64,000 nt of DNA, taken from assembly GCA_002711995.1 (NCBI GenBank), contig PASN01000016.1, forward strand, positions 62,001 through 126,000, given 5' to 3'. Under the pieces are notes generated by a model, which was not told the origin of the DNA, made no database searches, and was given only the letters and a program-made list of their open reading frames with translations. The first letter of the stretch is position 1, and each line of letters begins with the position of its first letter. Positions 43,740 through 51,906 of this stretch are shown here, one piece after another. This DNA comes from Halobacteriovoraceae bacterium. GTDB taxonomy: Bacteria; Bdellovibrionota; Bacteriovoracia; Bacteriovoracales; Bacteriovoracaceae. The translations under genes and the position numbers were made by a program.

Positions 43740-44677
43740 AATCCTTCAGGACGTTTAAATTTTAAAATTGCGGAGCTATTTCCATTGATGCTTAAAATTA
43801 GCTTTGCCTTGTTGCTTATGTCCAATTGGTTGTTGTCCATGCCGAGATAGATGTGTTTATCATCCATAGTCAGGGCCTCAGCAAGACCAAAGGGTTTGTC
43901 TGTTGAATATAGCTCCTTCGTTTGAAGCTGATCGGTCAATCTTGTATAAGAAACTGTGTCTTTTAGTTTGAGGTCTTTTGGATCAAGCTTAAGAATCTTT
44001 CTGGTGTTTCTTTCGAGAACATATAGATGGTTGTCTGTGAAGAATAGATCTGCGTAGTCTGGATGAATATTATCCTTTGTAATTTCGGTTGTAGTGACTT
44101 TTTCCACCTTGTTGGTTTTAAGGTTTACCACTGCAATTGCCCTTGGCGCCCTTTCTTGGGCAACATAAAGTCTTTGATTCTCACAATCAACTGCCAGGCC
44201 TTCAAACCCGGCATTCGATGGCGACTCTTCAAATGGAGCTCCATATTCTTTAAATGCTTGTTCAAAGTTGATATCGACTCTTTTGATTTTATTGTCTTTA
44301 ACCAGCATTACTTCTCTTAGTTGCTCATTTACAAGATAAATTGAACTGTCACAACTGGCGCCTCCCTCTAGGTCCCAAGGAGCTTTAATCCAACGGCCGC
44401 CGCCTTTCCACAAAGCGCTCTTTAGAAAATAGCTCCAATAACCTTCCATTTTCTTAAGGTTAATTCCTTTTGAGTACGCTGCGCGATTGCCCATGAGCTT
44501 GGTCTCATAAAGCCAGGTGTCTTCAGAGTTGTCTGAGAGCACATAGAGCTTTTTATTGAGTGTAACAAAGCCGCTTACTTCCAGGGAGGAAGAACCAAGG
44601 TGAATCTTTTCCAACTCCAGGGTTTTGGCGAAGGCAAGTTGGCAGAATAAGAGAAGAAGTATTAAAAAGTTTTTCAT
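43736..44677 (-). CDS. Exported beta-propeller protein (SdiA-regulated/phytase-like esterase type)
   Basis: A signal peptide (1-17) precedes repeated propeller strands: KLYVLSDNSEDTWLYE, NAGFEGLAVDCENQRLYVAQER, DLFFTDNHLYVLERNTRKIL. The phrase GFEGLAVD is typical of the SdiA-regulated/esterase-like-phytase propeller. Enzymatic activity is not demonstrated by the sequence. Isolated gene, convergent with the VWA gene. Confidence 0.7.
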   Translation of the reverse strand: MKNFLILLLLFCQLAFAKTLELEKIHLGSSSLEVSGFVTLNKKLYVLSDNSEDTWLYETKLMGNRAAYSKGINLKKMEGYWSYFLKSALWKGGGRWIKAPWDLEGGASCDSSIYLVNEQLREVMLVKDNKIKRVDINFEQAFKEYGAPFEESPSNAGFEGLAVDCENQRLYVAQERAPRAIAVVNLKTNKVEKVTTTEITKDNIHPDYADLFFTDNHLYVLERNTRKILKLDPKDLKLKDTVSYTRLTDQLQTKELYSTDKPFGLAEALTMDDKHIYLGMDNNQLDISNKAKLILSINGNSSAILKFKRPEGF

Positions 44678-44691
44678 AAAATGATTGTAAT

Positions 44692-45558
44692 TTAAGTTTG
44701 GGAGGCTTCAAGCAAAAAACTCCATAGAGCTTTTGCGTGAGGTCCAAGAGTCTTTGTTTTGGATTTTAATAAATAAAGTGGGACTGGCACCCTTTTTACT
44801 TGGGGAAAATTGGTTATTTCCTTGAGTTTTCCCGTTTCCAATTTATTTTCAATTTGATGCAGGGGAAGCCTTCCCCAACCAAGTCCATTCTCAATAAGTT
44901 GCTCCTTCATATACATATCTGAGGTAAACCAGCTCTTTGCGCCTGGAAGCTTGCCCACAACCTTTCTATCCATCTGCTTTGCTGAGCTTTGAACTATAAT
45001 TTGTGGTAGCTTTTTCAGAAGAGTTTGACTCACATCTTCTAAATGTGGAGAAATTACGGGCACCATCATAGCGTCAAATATTGGGATTGATTCGACCTGT
45101 TCATAGTGAACCATATAAGAGCCAATGCCAAAATCGACTTGATGATTGAGAACTTTTTGTGTAAGTCCCTCCAGAAGGTCTATATTAAGATTCAGTGAAA
45201 CAGAGGCGCGGGGTTCAAAAAATGAGTTTAAGCTTGGACCAATTCTGCTTAGTGGACAAATGGCGTCAATACTCAAAGAAAGCTCTGTCTCATAGTCCAA
45301 TGAAAGCTCTCTAGTGAAGGTATCCAACTCTCTAAAAGACTGCAGGGCCTCTTGAGCTTTTAAATAAAATGCTCGACCTGCATCGGTAAGCTCTGGCCTA
45401 TAATTCTCTCTTGAAAACAATTTTATATCGTATTCCAACTCAAGCTTTTTGATCGAACTGCTGAGGGCCGGTTGAGTCTTGTGTAAATGCTCTGAGGCCG
45501 CCTTAAAGCTTCCTTTCTCCACAATGGACTCAAGCGTAACTAACTGATCATATGTCAT
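44692..45558 (-). CDS. LysR-type transcriptional regulator
   Basis: The ATG at 45558 is supported by AAAGGA 6 bases upstream; the longer frame to 45774 is just AT-rich leader. The N-terminal winged HTH is YDQLVTLESIVEKGSFKAAS and HKTQPALSSSIKKLE. The C-terminal substrate-binding domain covers residues ~90-285. Divergent from the YceI-pirin genes, which is the classical LysR arrangement for control of the neighbours. Confidence 0.9.
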   Translation of the reverse strand: MTYDQLVTLESIVEKGSFKAASEHLHKTQPALSSSIKKLELEYDIKLFSRENYRPELTDAGRAFYLKAQEALQSFRELDTFTRELSLDYETELSLSIDAICPLSRIGPSLNSFFEPRASVSLNLNIDLLEGLTQKVLNHQVDFGIGSYMVHYEQVESIPIFDAMMVPVISPHLEDVSQTLLKKLPQIIVQSSAKQMDRKVVGKLPGAKSWFTSDMYMKEQLIENGLGWGRLPLHQIENKLETGKLKEITNFPQVKRVPVPLYLLKSKTKTLGPHAKALWSFLLEASQT

Positions 45559-45670
45559 AACAGTCCTTTCTTTATAATTTTTATTAATAATCTTTATAAA
45601 ATAATAATAATTTAAATTTATATAAAAATAAAGCAGAATAACAGCAAGTATAAAAATACAGGAGAACCAA

Positions 45671-46216
45671 ATGAAAAGAATACTTACAATTATGGCAATT
45701 ACCACAGCTTTTAGCTTCAATGTAAGCGCATTTGAGGTGGACAAAGAAAAAAGTAACCTTGCTTGGAAGGGCACAAAGGTAAGCGGAGAACACTACGGCA
45801 CATTGAAATTCAAAGAGGCCAACGCAAAAGTTAAAGAAGGGAAGTTGGTTGGCGGAGAGTTTGTTGTCGATATGAACTCGATGACTGTAACTGATCTTGA
45901 AGGTGAGTGGGAGAAAAAGTTTTTGACCCACATGAAAAGTGGAGACTTCTTTGCCGTTGAAAAATACCCAGTTTCCAAGCTTGTGATCAACTCCGTGGAA
46001 GGAAACAAAGTTAAGGCGACTCTTTCTGTTAAAGACAAGTCAGGACCAGTAACTTTTAATTACAAGAAAGAGGGGAAGGCCTTCGTTGGAGATTTTAAGT
46101 TCGATAGAACGAAATTTGGAATGATTTATAACTCTGGAAACTTCTTTAAAGATTTGGGAGACAAGCTTATTCACAACGATGTGCTTGTTAATTTTAAGCT
46201 GGTTCCAAAGAAATAA
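45671..46216 (+). CDS. YceI-family exported protein
   Basis: A signal peptide (1-20) precedes the YceI lipocalin-like fold: DKEKSNLAWKGTKVSGEHYG at the beginning, GGEFVVDMNSMTVTDL, FFAVEKYPVSKL and FDRTKFGMIYNSGNFFKDLG are diagnostic. YceI proteins bind isoprenoid or amphiphile ligands in the periplasm. AGGAGA precedes the ATG. The pirin gene is 31 bp downstream. Confidence 0.92.
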   Translation: MKRILTIMAITTAFSFNVSAFEVDKEKSNLAWKGTKVSGEHYGTLKFKEANAKVKEGKLVGGEFVVDMNSMTVTDLEGEWEKKFLTHMKSGDFFAVEKYPVSKLVINSVEGNKVKATLSVKDKSGPVTFNYKKEGKAFVGDFKFDRTKFGMIYNSGNFFKDLGDKLIHNDVLVNFKLVPKK

Positions 46217-46247
46217 GACAAGAGTTTTCTAAAGTAGAGCAAGCACT

Positions 46248-46946
46248 ATGATTTATCATCGAAAAGCAGAGGAAAGAGGAAAAGTTAATTTGGGTTGGTT
46301 GCAGGGCAGTCACACCTTTTCCTTTGGACACTATTACGACCCAAAGCACATGGGCTTTAAAAACCTTAGGGTCATAAACGATGATAATATCGCAGGTGGC
46401 AGGGGTTTTGACACACATCCTCATAAAGATATGGAAATCATAACTTTTGTGACAGATGGGGTGTTGGAGCACAAAGACACTTTAGGCAGTCACGCCTTGA
46501 TCAGGCCTGGTGAGATTCAAATAATGAGCGCTGGAAGTGGAATTTTTCATAGCGAATATAATCACTTGAAAGACGAATCAACGAAGCTTTTTCAAATTTG
46601 GATTGAGCCAAACAAGCTAGGAGTTGCTCCCAGATATGAGCAATATGACTACATGCCAAGGAAGGTTAGAAATGGATTAACCTTATTGGTCTCCCCTCAG
46701 GGGGGTGAGAACATTGCTTCCATTTATGCGGACGCAAAACTGTCTCTCGGTCACTATGAAGGTGGTAAAGAGATTCATCTCGATTTAGACTCCCAGAAAA
46801 GTTATTGGTTGCAGATGGTAAGTGGAAGCGCTGTTTTCAATGAGGCCAAACTTGGTCGAGGCGATGGACTGGCGATTCAAGAAGAGGATGGCCTCTTCTT
46901 AAGTGTTGAGGCCGAAAGCGAATTTTTGCTTTTCGAATTAAGTTAA
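46248..46946 (+). CDS. Pirin-family protein (YhhW-like quercetinase)
   Basis: Bicupin with the pirin metal site FDTHPHKDMEIITFV and the later Glu-containing IMSAGSGIFHSEYN. E. coli YhhW has quercetin 2,3-dioxygenase activity. 232 residues is normal. LysR/YceI/pirin clusters recur in proteobacteria and are linked to oxidative or electrophile stress (established association, regulation here inferred). A strong terminator follows. Confidence 0.92.
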   Translation: MIYHRKAEERGKVNLGWLQGSHTFSFGHYYDPKHMGFKNLRVINDDNIAGGRGFDTHPHKDMEIITFVTDGVLEHKDTLGSHALIRPGEIQIMSAGSGIFHSEYNHLKDESTKLFQIWIEPNKLGVAPRYEQYDYMPRKVRNGLTLLVSPQGGENIASIYADAKLSLGHYEGGKEIHLDLDSQKSYWLQMVSGSAVFNEAKLGRGDGLAIQEEDGLFLSVEAESEFLLFELS

Positions 46947-46953
46947 AAAAAAA

Positions 46954-46976
46954 GGGAGGTCAATGACCTCCCTAAT
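46954..46976. terminator. Bidirectional terminator
   Basis: GGGAGGT and ACCTCCC (46954-46972), preceded by a long A-run and followed by TAATTTT. It separates pirin (plus) and protease (minus). Confidence 0.8.
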
Positions 46977-46998
46977 TTTATATAATTGTCTGTGTAAC

Positions 46999-47739
46999 TT
47001 ATTTTGAAAGACAAGCTCTGATTGCCGCTTTAAGCTCATCATGCTTGCTAATCAAAGTACCCATGTTTGATCCACCTGTTGAAGTGCATCCGCCGTGAGT
47101 GTGAATACCAATGATTTTATTAGATGCTACGTCGATTACAGTTGATCCAGAGTTTCCACCCATAGTGTCAACCGTGTGAGTGAATACAGTTTTACCGTAC
47201 CAAAAGCCGCCCATCTTTTCCAATCTGCCAGAGTTTGTTTGTTGAGCAAAATTTCTGTCATGATCCGGAAGGTCTCTTCCGTATCCTGTGATAGATAGAA
47301 TTGATCTTTTTCTTGGAGCTTCAAAACTTACTTCGAGAAAACCCTGCACTGCTCCTGGAAGTTTTCCAGTAAGCTCGTTTGCTTTAAGCTTCATAACGGC
47401 CCAATCATTTCCTGGACCATCATCTTTTGAAACAATTGAATCTTGATCTATAGCGTAAACATCTTCCGCTGCAGAGGCCTGTGGGATGCCGTCAATAGAG
47501 GCCGGTGTGTTAAATTCTGCAAATTTTAAAACGCTTTTACAATGTCCTGCAGTGATGCCGCAGTCTTCGCTAATCATTGTAACTGTGCATCCAGCATGCT
47601 TTTCGCCGGCAAACAATCTTCCAATTTCATTTTCATAAGATGGAACTCTGTTGTCTTCAGCTCCACAAATGGATTGGCCACGGCCAAAAGTAGAGACGCT
47701 CATAATGAGCAAAATAGTCGTTAATAATCCTTTATACAT
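46999..47739 (-). CDS. Secreted trypsin-like (V8-type) serine protease
   Basis: Signal peptide (about 1-19), catalytic His in CGITAGHCK, Asp in GNDWAVMKL and Ser in DTMGGNSGSTV. This is the glutamyl endopeptidase/V8-like S1 pattern. AGGAGA precedes the ATG at 6 bases. Likely periplasmic or secreted. Monocistronic. Confidence 0.9.
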   Translation of the reverse strand: MYKGLLTTILLIMSVSTFGRGQSICGAEDNRVPSYENEIGRLFAGEKHAGCTVTMISEDCGITAGHCKSVLKFAEFNTPASIDGIPQASAAEDVYAIDQDSIVSKDDGPGNDWAVMKLKANELTGKLPGAVQGFLEVSFEAPRKRSILSITGYGRDLPDHDRNFAQQTNSGRLEKMGGFWYGKTVFTHTVDTMGGNSGSTVIDVASNKIIGIHTHGGCTSTGGSNMGTLISKHDELKAAIRACLSK

Positions 47740-47839
47740 GCAAATCTCCTATATGCTAGGTAACAAGCCTAGCTTAAGCCCTTTAATAAAGGCACTTACA
47801 AAATCTTACATGCAGATGTCAGACGATTTAGGCCATTGT

Positions 47840-49018
47840 CTAAGGAGATTCGGTTTCTTCCTTTTTTCTTACAATGAAGAGTGTGGCCACCAATGTAATA
47901 AAATTTGAGAAGGTGTATGTGATAAAGTAAAACGCGATGCGTAGCCAGCTGGTCTTTTTACTCCATTCCCTTTTTTGAACTTGAGTGCTGTTTTCTTTTA
48001 TATAGCTAAACTGCTCATCCATTTTGGTTGCGAACTCTTTGTTGATGAGTTCAACATTTAGCTCCAAACAAATATAGCGGCTTAGATAATTGTGGTTGTA
48101 GGAGCCAATGCTCACCCAGTCATCATCGATCAATGCGGCCTTGGCGTGCAATATGGATTTATTCCACTCATAAACTTTGATTCCGTGGTTTAGGTACCAA
48201 GAGTAAAGGTATCGGGAGGAGTAGCGCTCCATGGGATGGTCAGAAACCTCTCCAAAAATAAGCTCTATTTCAACCCCTCGTTTAGAGGCTTTCTTTAACT
48301 CTTTCAAAAGCCTTTTTCCGGGAAGAAAGTAGGTGGCGGTTATCTTTATTGATTTTTCGGCCTTCCTTATTGCATCAACATAGTTTCGATGAACTTCAGT
48401 TTTAAACCGCATAAAATCGTTCACAAGGGTTCGGGCCTTCACTGGGTTTTCAAAGTTGAATTGCTTTCTATTTATGGAACTGTGCAGAAAATTAGAGTGT
48501 TCCGGAAAGTGTTTAACATACAAACTTTTAACTTTCCTTTGAAGTCTGTAGACCTCTTCGCCCTCTATTAGAACTGAGTAGTCCAGCCAGGGATTGGCAT
48601 CTTCCGGATCTATAAACTTCTTAGCAAGATTAATGCCTCCAGTAATGGCCTTGTCATTGTCAATCAATAGAAGCTTTTGATGAAGTCTTCTACCCAAATG
48701 TTGGAAACGTTTTCCAAAAAAGGGAGCAAAGTAGGCCCAGTTCACACCGGCCTTTTCCATTCTCTTCTTAAGCTCCTTGCTCAGCTCGGGGGTGCCAAAG
48801 GCATCTGCTATGAAAAAAACCTTCACCCCTTGACTGGCCTTTTCAATAAGCGCCTCATAGAAATCTTCAGTAATGCTATCCTCATGGAATATATAGGTAT
48901 GAAAGAGAATCTTCTCTTTGGCCTCTTTCACAAGCTTTATGTGTGCGTCAACAGCGTCAGTGCCATTTTTTAAGAGTGTTGCCTTGTTGTTTTCAGAAAG
49001 TTTTTGTTTTAGCGCCAA
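47840..49018 (-). CDS. Phospholipase D family, cardiolipin synthase-like
   Basis: Two HKD motifs: HQKLLLIDNDKAITGGIN and HAKAALIDDDWVSIGSYN. The C-terminal ~35 residues form a membrane helix. Length ~392 resembles ClsB/YbhO. TTG start with GGGAGG at the right distance, overlapping the EEP gene by 10 bp. The pairing mirrors the E. coli ybhP-clsB neighbours, whose PLD member makes cardiolipin or phosphatidylglycerol from PE. Confidence 0.88.
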   Translation of the reverse strand: MALKQKLSENNKATLLKNGTDAVDAHIKLVKEAKEKILFHTYIFHEDSITEDFYEALIEKASQGVKVFFIADAFGTPELSKELKKRMEKAGVNWAYFAPFFGKRFQHLGRRLHQKLLLIDNDKAITGGINLAKKFIDPEDANPWLDYSVLIEGEEVYRLQRKVKSLYVKHFPEHSNFLHSSINRKQFNFENPVKARTLVNDFMRFKTEVHRNYVDAIRKAEKSIKITATYFLPGKRLLKELKKASKRGVEIELIFGEVSDHPMERYSSRYLYSWYLNHGIKVYEWNKSILHAKAALIDDDWVSIGSYNHNYLSRYICLELNVELINKEFATKMDEQFSYIKENSTQVQKREWSKKTSWLRIAFYFITYTFSNFITLVATLFIVRKKEETESP

Positions 49019-49743
49019 TTTGCCTCCCCGATCATATAAATAGGCGAGTGGTCAGAAAGGTTTCGCCATTTATGACCTTTTAGAGTTTCCACCTGTATTG
49101 GATGAACCCCATCCACATAAATTCGATCTAGCTTTAACAAGGGATACCTTGCTGGAAAGGTGTTTTGGTATTTGCCGTGCAAGGTTTTACTGGCCTCATT
49201 AAAGCTTTTTAAAAAGGTGCTTGCTGCTTGATTCCAGTCATTAAAATCTCCGGCCAAGATTTTTGGGTCGCCTGGAGCGCATCTTTTGGAAATAAAGTCG
49301 TTTATTCTTTTGTACTGAATGGTTCTCCCCTTATGAAACAAGTCAAGATGCACACAAAAAGCGTGGAGTATGCCTTTTGGAGTTTCTATATCACAGGCCA
49401 GAATGCCTCTTTGTTCTCGCTTGTTGGTGGAAATGTCAAACTGGTCCCAGCTTTTTATAGGGTATCGACTAAGAATGGCATTGCCGTGATGACGATGGTC
49501 GTAGACAGCATTTTTAGCATATGCGTAGTCGTGCCATAGGCTGTCTGCAAGGTATTCATGTTGAGCATCGATCCAGTCTTCATTCTCCTTAGACAAAACT
49601 TTGTTTTCACCAACTATTTCTTGCAGAAAAACGAGATCAACTTCTGTCTGCTCAATAGCCTTCTTAATTTTTTTAATTGTTACTTGTGAGTTTCGCCAGT
49701 TAAAGCCTTTATGAATATTGTACGTAAGGATTTTTAATTGCAT
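49009..49743 (-). CDS. Endonuclease/exonuclease/phosphatase-family protein (YbhP-like)
   Basis: EEP fold motifs: LTYNIHKG, DLVFLQEIVGEN (metal Glu), HHGNAILSRYPI, CVHLDLF, LAGDFNDW (Asp-Asn) and NLSDHSPIYM (Asp-His). 244 residues. It lies directly before the cardiolipin synthase-like gene in the same operon, as YbhP does, so a lipid head-group phosphodiester substrate is plausible. Confidence 0.88.
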   Translation of the reverse strand: MQLKILTYNIHKGFNWRNSQVTIKKIKKAIEQTEVDLVFLQEIVGENKVLSKENEDWIDAQHEYLADSLWHDYAYAKNAVYDHRHHGNAILSRYPIKSWDQFDISTNKREQRGILACDIETPKGILHAFCVHLDLFHKGRTIQYKRINDFISKRCAPGDPKILAGDFNDWNQAASTFLKSFNEASKTLHGKYQNTFPARYPLLKLDRIYVDGVHPIQVETLKGHKWRNLSDHSPIYMIGEANWR

Positions 49744-49792
49744 GCCTCTATTATATCGTTTAAAAAATCAAAGAAACACATTGATTTAACTT

Positions 49793-50152
49793 ATGAAAAG
49801 AATTGTTTTTTTTATTTTAGGGATCATTTTTGCGCTGCTTGGTGTAATTGGAGTGATATTGCCTGTGATGCCTGGAGTAATTTTCTTTGTAGCGGCCGCC
49901 TATTTTTTCTCACATAGCTCCAAGACCTTGCACATGGCCTTGTTTAAAATTCCAGTAATTGGACCTTCCATATCTGAATGGGAAAGCACTCGAAAAATGA
50001 GTCCTAAGTTGAAACTTGCCATTGGATCCTTATTTCTAACTATGGCCATTTACCCTTGGTTTCTTTATGAAAATAAGGCATCGGCCATCATCATGACTAA
50101 TATTTTTATAATAAGTCTTCTTTATTTAATTTCAATCGAGTCCAAGGACTAA
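49793..50152 (+). CDS. DUF454-family inner-membrane protein (YbaN-like)
   Basis: 119 residues with an N-terminal helix hairpin IFALLGVIGVILPVMPG-I-FF and the family signature LGVIGVILPVMPGV, ending in two more helices. Members are of unknown function. Divergent from the EEP-PLD operon. Confidence 0.85.
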   Translation: MKRIVFFILGIIFALLGVIGVILPVMPGVIFFVAAAYFFSHSSKTLHMALFKIPVIGPSISEWESTRKMSPKLKLAIGSLFLTMAIYPWFLYENKASAIIMTNIFIISLLYLISIESKD

Positions 50153-50241
50153 GTTATTGAAATTATGTCTATGCTCTATTTTTTACTAAAGTAGTCAGGA
50201 ATAATTCCGCTAAGTATACAAACTTACTCAAGGATAAATCC

Positions 50242-51006
50242 ATGAAACAATTCACCAAAAAAGAAACTGGCCTTGTGGGGGCTGAGCCGAATCAACATGC
50301 AGAGTCTGATTTTGAAAAAGCTTTTGAAATAAAAATTGTGAAAGATCAAAACTCACTCAACCAAATTTTTAAAATTCGACATAAGGTTTATTGTGAGGAG
50401 CTAGGCTATGAGCCTATAGTCTCTAGTCAAATGGAAAGCGATGAATACGATGAGAACTCAATCCACTTCGCTGTAATTCACAAAAGAACAGGTGTGTTTG
50501 CTGGCACTGTGAGGCTTGTTTTTTCCAGCGATGAAAAGCAGATGCCTCTTGAAGCATTCTTCAATGAGAGCTTTGAGAATGTTCACTCTTTGGAAACCAA
50601 AAGAGGTGAGAAACAAAGCACCTGCGAAGTTTCAAGGCTGGCGGTTTTAGACACATTCAGAAAAAGGCTGGGTGAGGCCTGTGATAAAGATGGTCCATTC
50701 AGTGAGATGGAGCTTAAGTGCTTTCCAATGATTTCAACGGCCCTTTTTTATGCATGTCTATGCTATTGCGATCAGTTTAATGTCACCGCCTATTCTATGA
50801 TGGAGAAGAGGCTTGCCAGGGCCTTAAAGATAGCAGGAGTTGACAACTATCAGGTTGGAGATTTCCATAACTACCACGGGCAGCGAGCTCCATTTAAGTT
50901 TAATAATAAAATAAATATTGAACGATTTAGACCAAACCAGCTCATGCTTTTAAATTACGTATTTAGATGTATCATTGAAGGTAATGAAATAAGTATGACA
51001 GCTTAA
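50242..51006 (+). CDS. LuxI/PEP-CTERM-associated-type acyltransferase (GNAT fold)
   Basis: 254 residues. KIVKDQNSLNQIFKIRHKVYCEELGYEP matches the opening of autoinducer-synthase-like GNAT enzymes (LuxI and exosortase-associated acyltransferases). VFAGTVRLVFSSD and CEVSRLAVLDTFRKR follow the acyl-pocket/ACP-binding region. Such enzymes transfer an acyl chain to an amine. The ThiF-like gene starts 8 bp after the stop, indicating a shared pathway. Product unknown. Confidence 0.8.
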   Translation: MKQFTKKETGLVGAEPNQHAESDFEKAFEIKIVKDQNSLNQIFKIRHKVYCEELGYEPIVSSQMESDEYDENSIHFAVIHKRTGVFAGTVRLVFSSDEKQMPLEAFFNESFENVHSLETKRGEKQSTCEVSRLAVLDTFRKRLGEACDKDGPFSEMELKCFPMISTALFYACLCYCDQFNVTAYSMMEKRLARALKIAGVDNYQVGDFHNYHGQRAPFKFNNKINIERFRPNQLMLLNYVFRCIIEGNEISMTA

Positions 51007-51014
51007 GTGTATTA

Positions 51015-51881
51015 ATGAACAAATTATTCGATTACGAAAAGGCTTTTTCTAGAAACATTTGTTGGCTCTCAAAAAGTGAGCAGAACTTGCTTTCTAAGAA
51101 AAGAGTGGCAATTGCTGGAGCTGGTGGGGTTGGCGGAGAACATCTTGTCACCTTACTAAGACTTGGCATTCAAAACTTCAATATATCCGACTTTGACGAG
51201 TTTGAAGTTCATAACTTTAATAGACAAGCTGGAGCTTTCATGTCGACGATTGGACGACCTAAGTGCGAAGTCATGTCTGAAATTGCAAAAGATATAAATC
51301 CCAATTCTGATATCAAAAGATTTGATGAAGGAATCAACGAGAGCAATGTGAATGAATTTTTAGAGGGCGTTGACATCTATGTGGATAGCCTAGATTTCTT
51401 TGCAATCGATGCAAGAGTTCTTCTGTTTAAAAAATGTGAAGAAAAGGGAATTCCTCTCGTAACAGCGGCCCCCATTGGCATGGGGTGTGCTTTCCTGTGC
51501 TTTATGCCAGGAAAAATGAGCTTTGAAAAATACTTTAGATTTAATGATTGTAAAAACAGCAATGAAAAGTACGCCAAGTTTATAATTGGGCTTTCACCTA
51601 AGTTCATGAAGCATAACTATACAGTTAGCGATGAAGTCGATTTTGGTGAAGGAAAAGGCCCTTCGACTCCAATGGGGGTTAAGGCGTGTGGCTCGATTGC
51701 TTCCACTTATGTTTTGAAGATTTTATTAAAGCGTGGAAAGCTTGTGGTTGCTCCTCACAGCATGCATTTCGATGCCTATATTAATGAATTTACAAAGTCC
51801 TATGTGCCCTTTGGAAATAGGAATCCGATACAGTTGTTAAAGTTTCACTTTGCCAAAAAGGCTTTTATAAAAAAGAGTTAA
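51015..51881 (+). CDS. ThiF/E1-like adenylyltransferase family protein
   Basis: 288 residues, paralog of the 16644 protein. Shared segments: YEKAFSRN, VAIAGAGGVGGEHLVTLLRLG, FNISDFDEFEVHNFNRQ, GLSPK and HFDAY. The nucleotide-binding glycine loop and Arg are kept. MoeB-type CxxC pairs are absent; one Cys (KACGSIAS) aligns with the 16644 paralog. Transcribed with the acyltransferase, suggesting adenylation of a carboxylate used or made by that enzyme. No ubiquitin-like partner seen. Confidence 0.8.
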   Translation: MNKLFDYEKAFSRNICWLSKSEQNLLSKKRVAIAGAGGVGGEHLVTLLRLGIQNFNISDFDEFEVHNFNRQAGAFMSTIGRPKCEVMSEIAKDINPNSDIKRFDEGINESNVNEFLEGVDIYVDSLDFFAIDARVLLFKKCEEKGIPLVTAAPIGMGCAFLCFMPGKMSFEKYFRFNDCKNSNEKYAKFIIGLSPKFMKHNYTVSDEVDFGEGKGPSTPMGVKACGSIASTYVLKILLKRGKLVVAPHSMHFDAYINEFTKSYVPFGNRNPIQLLKFHFAKKAFIKKS

Positions 51882-51884
51882 AAT

Positions 51885-51906
51885 AAAGAGGCCGGATGGC
51901 CTCTTT
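51885..51906. terminator. Bidirectional terminator between ThiF-like and thiolase genes
   Basis: AAAGAGGCC, loop GGAT, GGCCTCTTT followed by T-run. Nine-base-pair stem. Confidence 0.85.
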
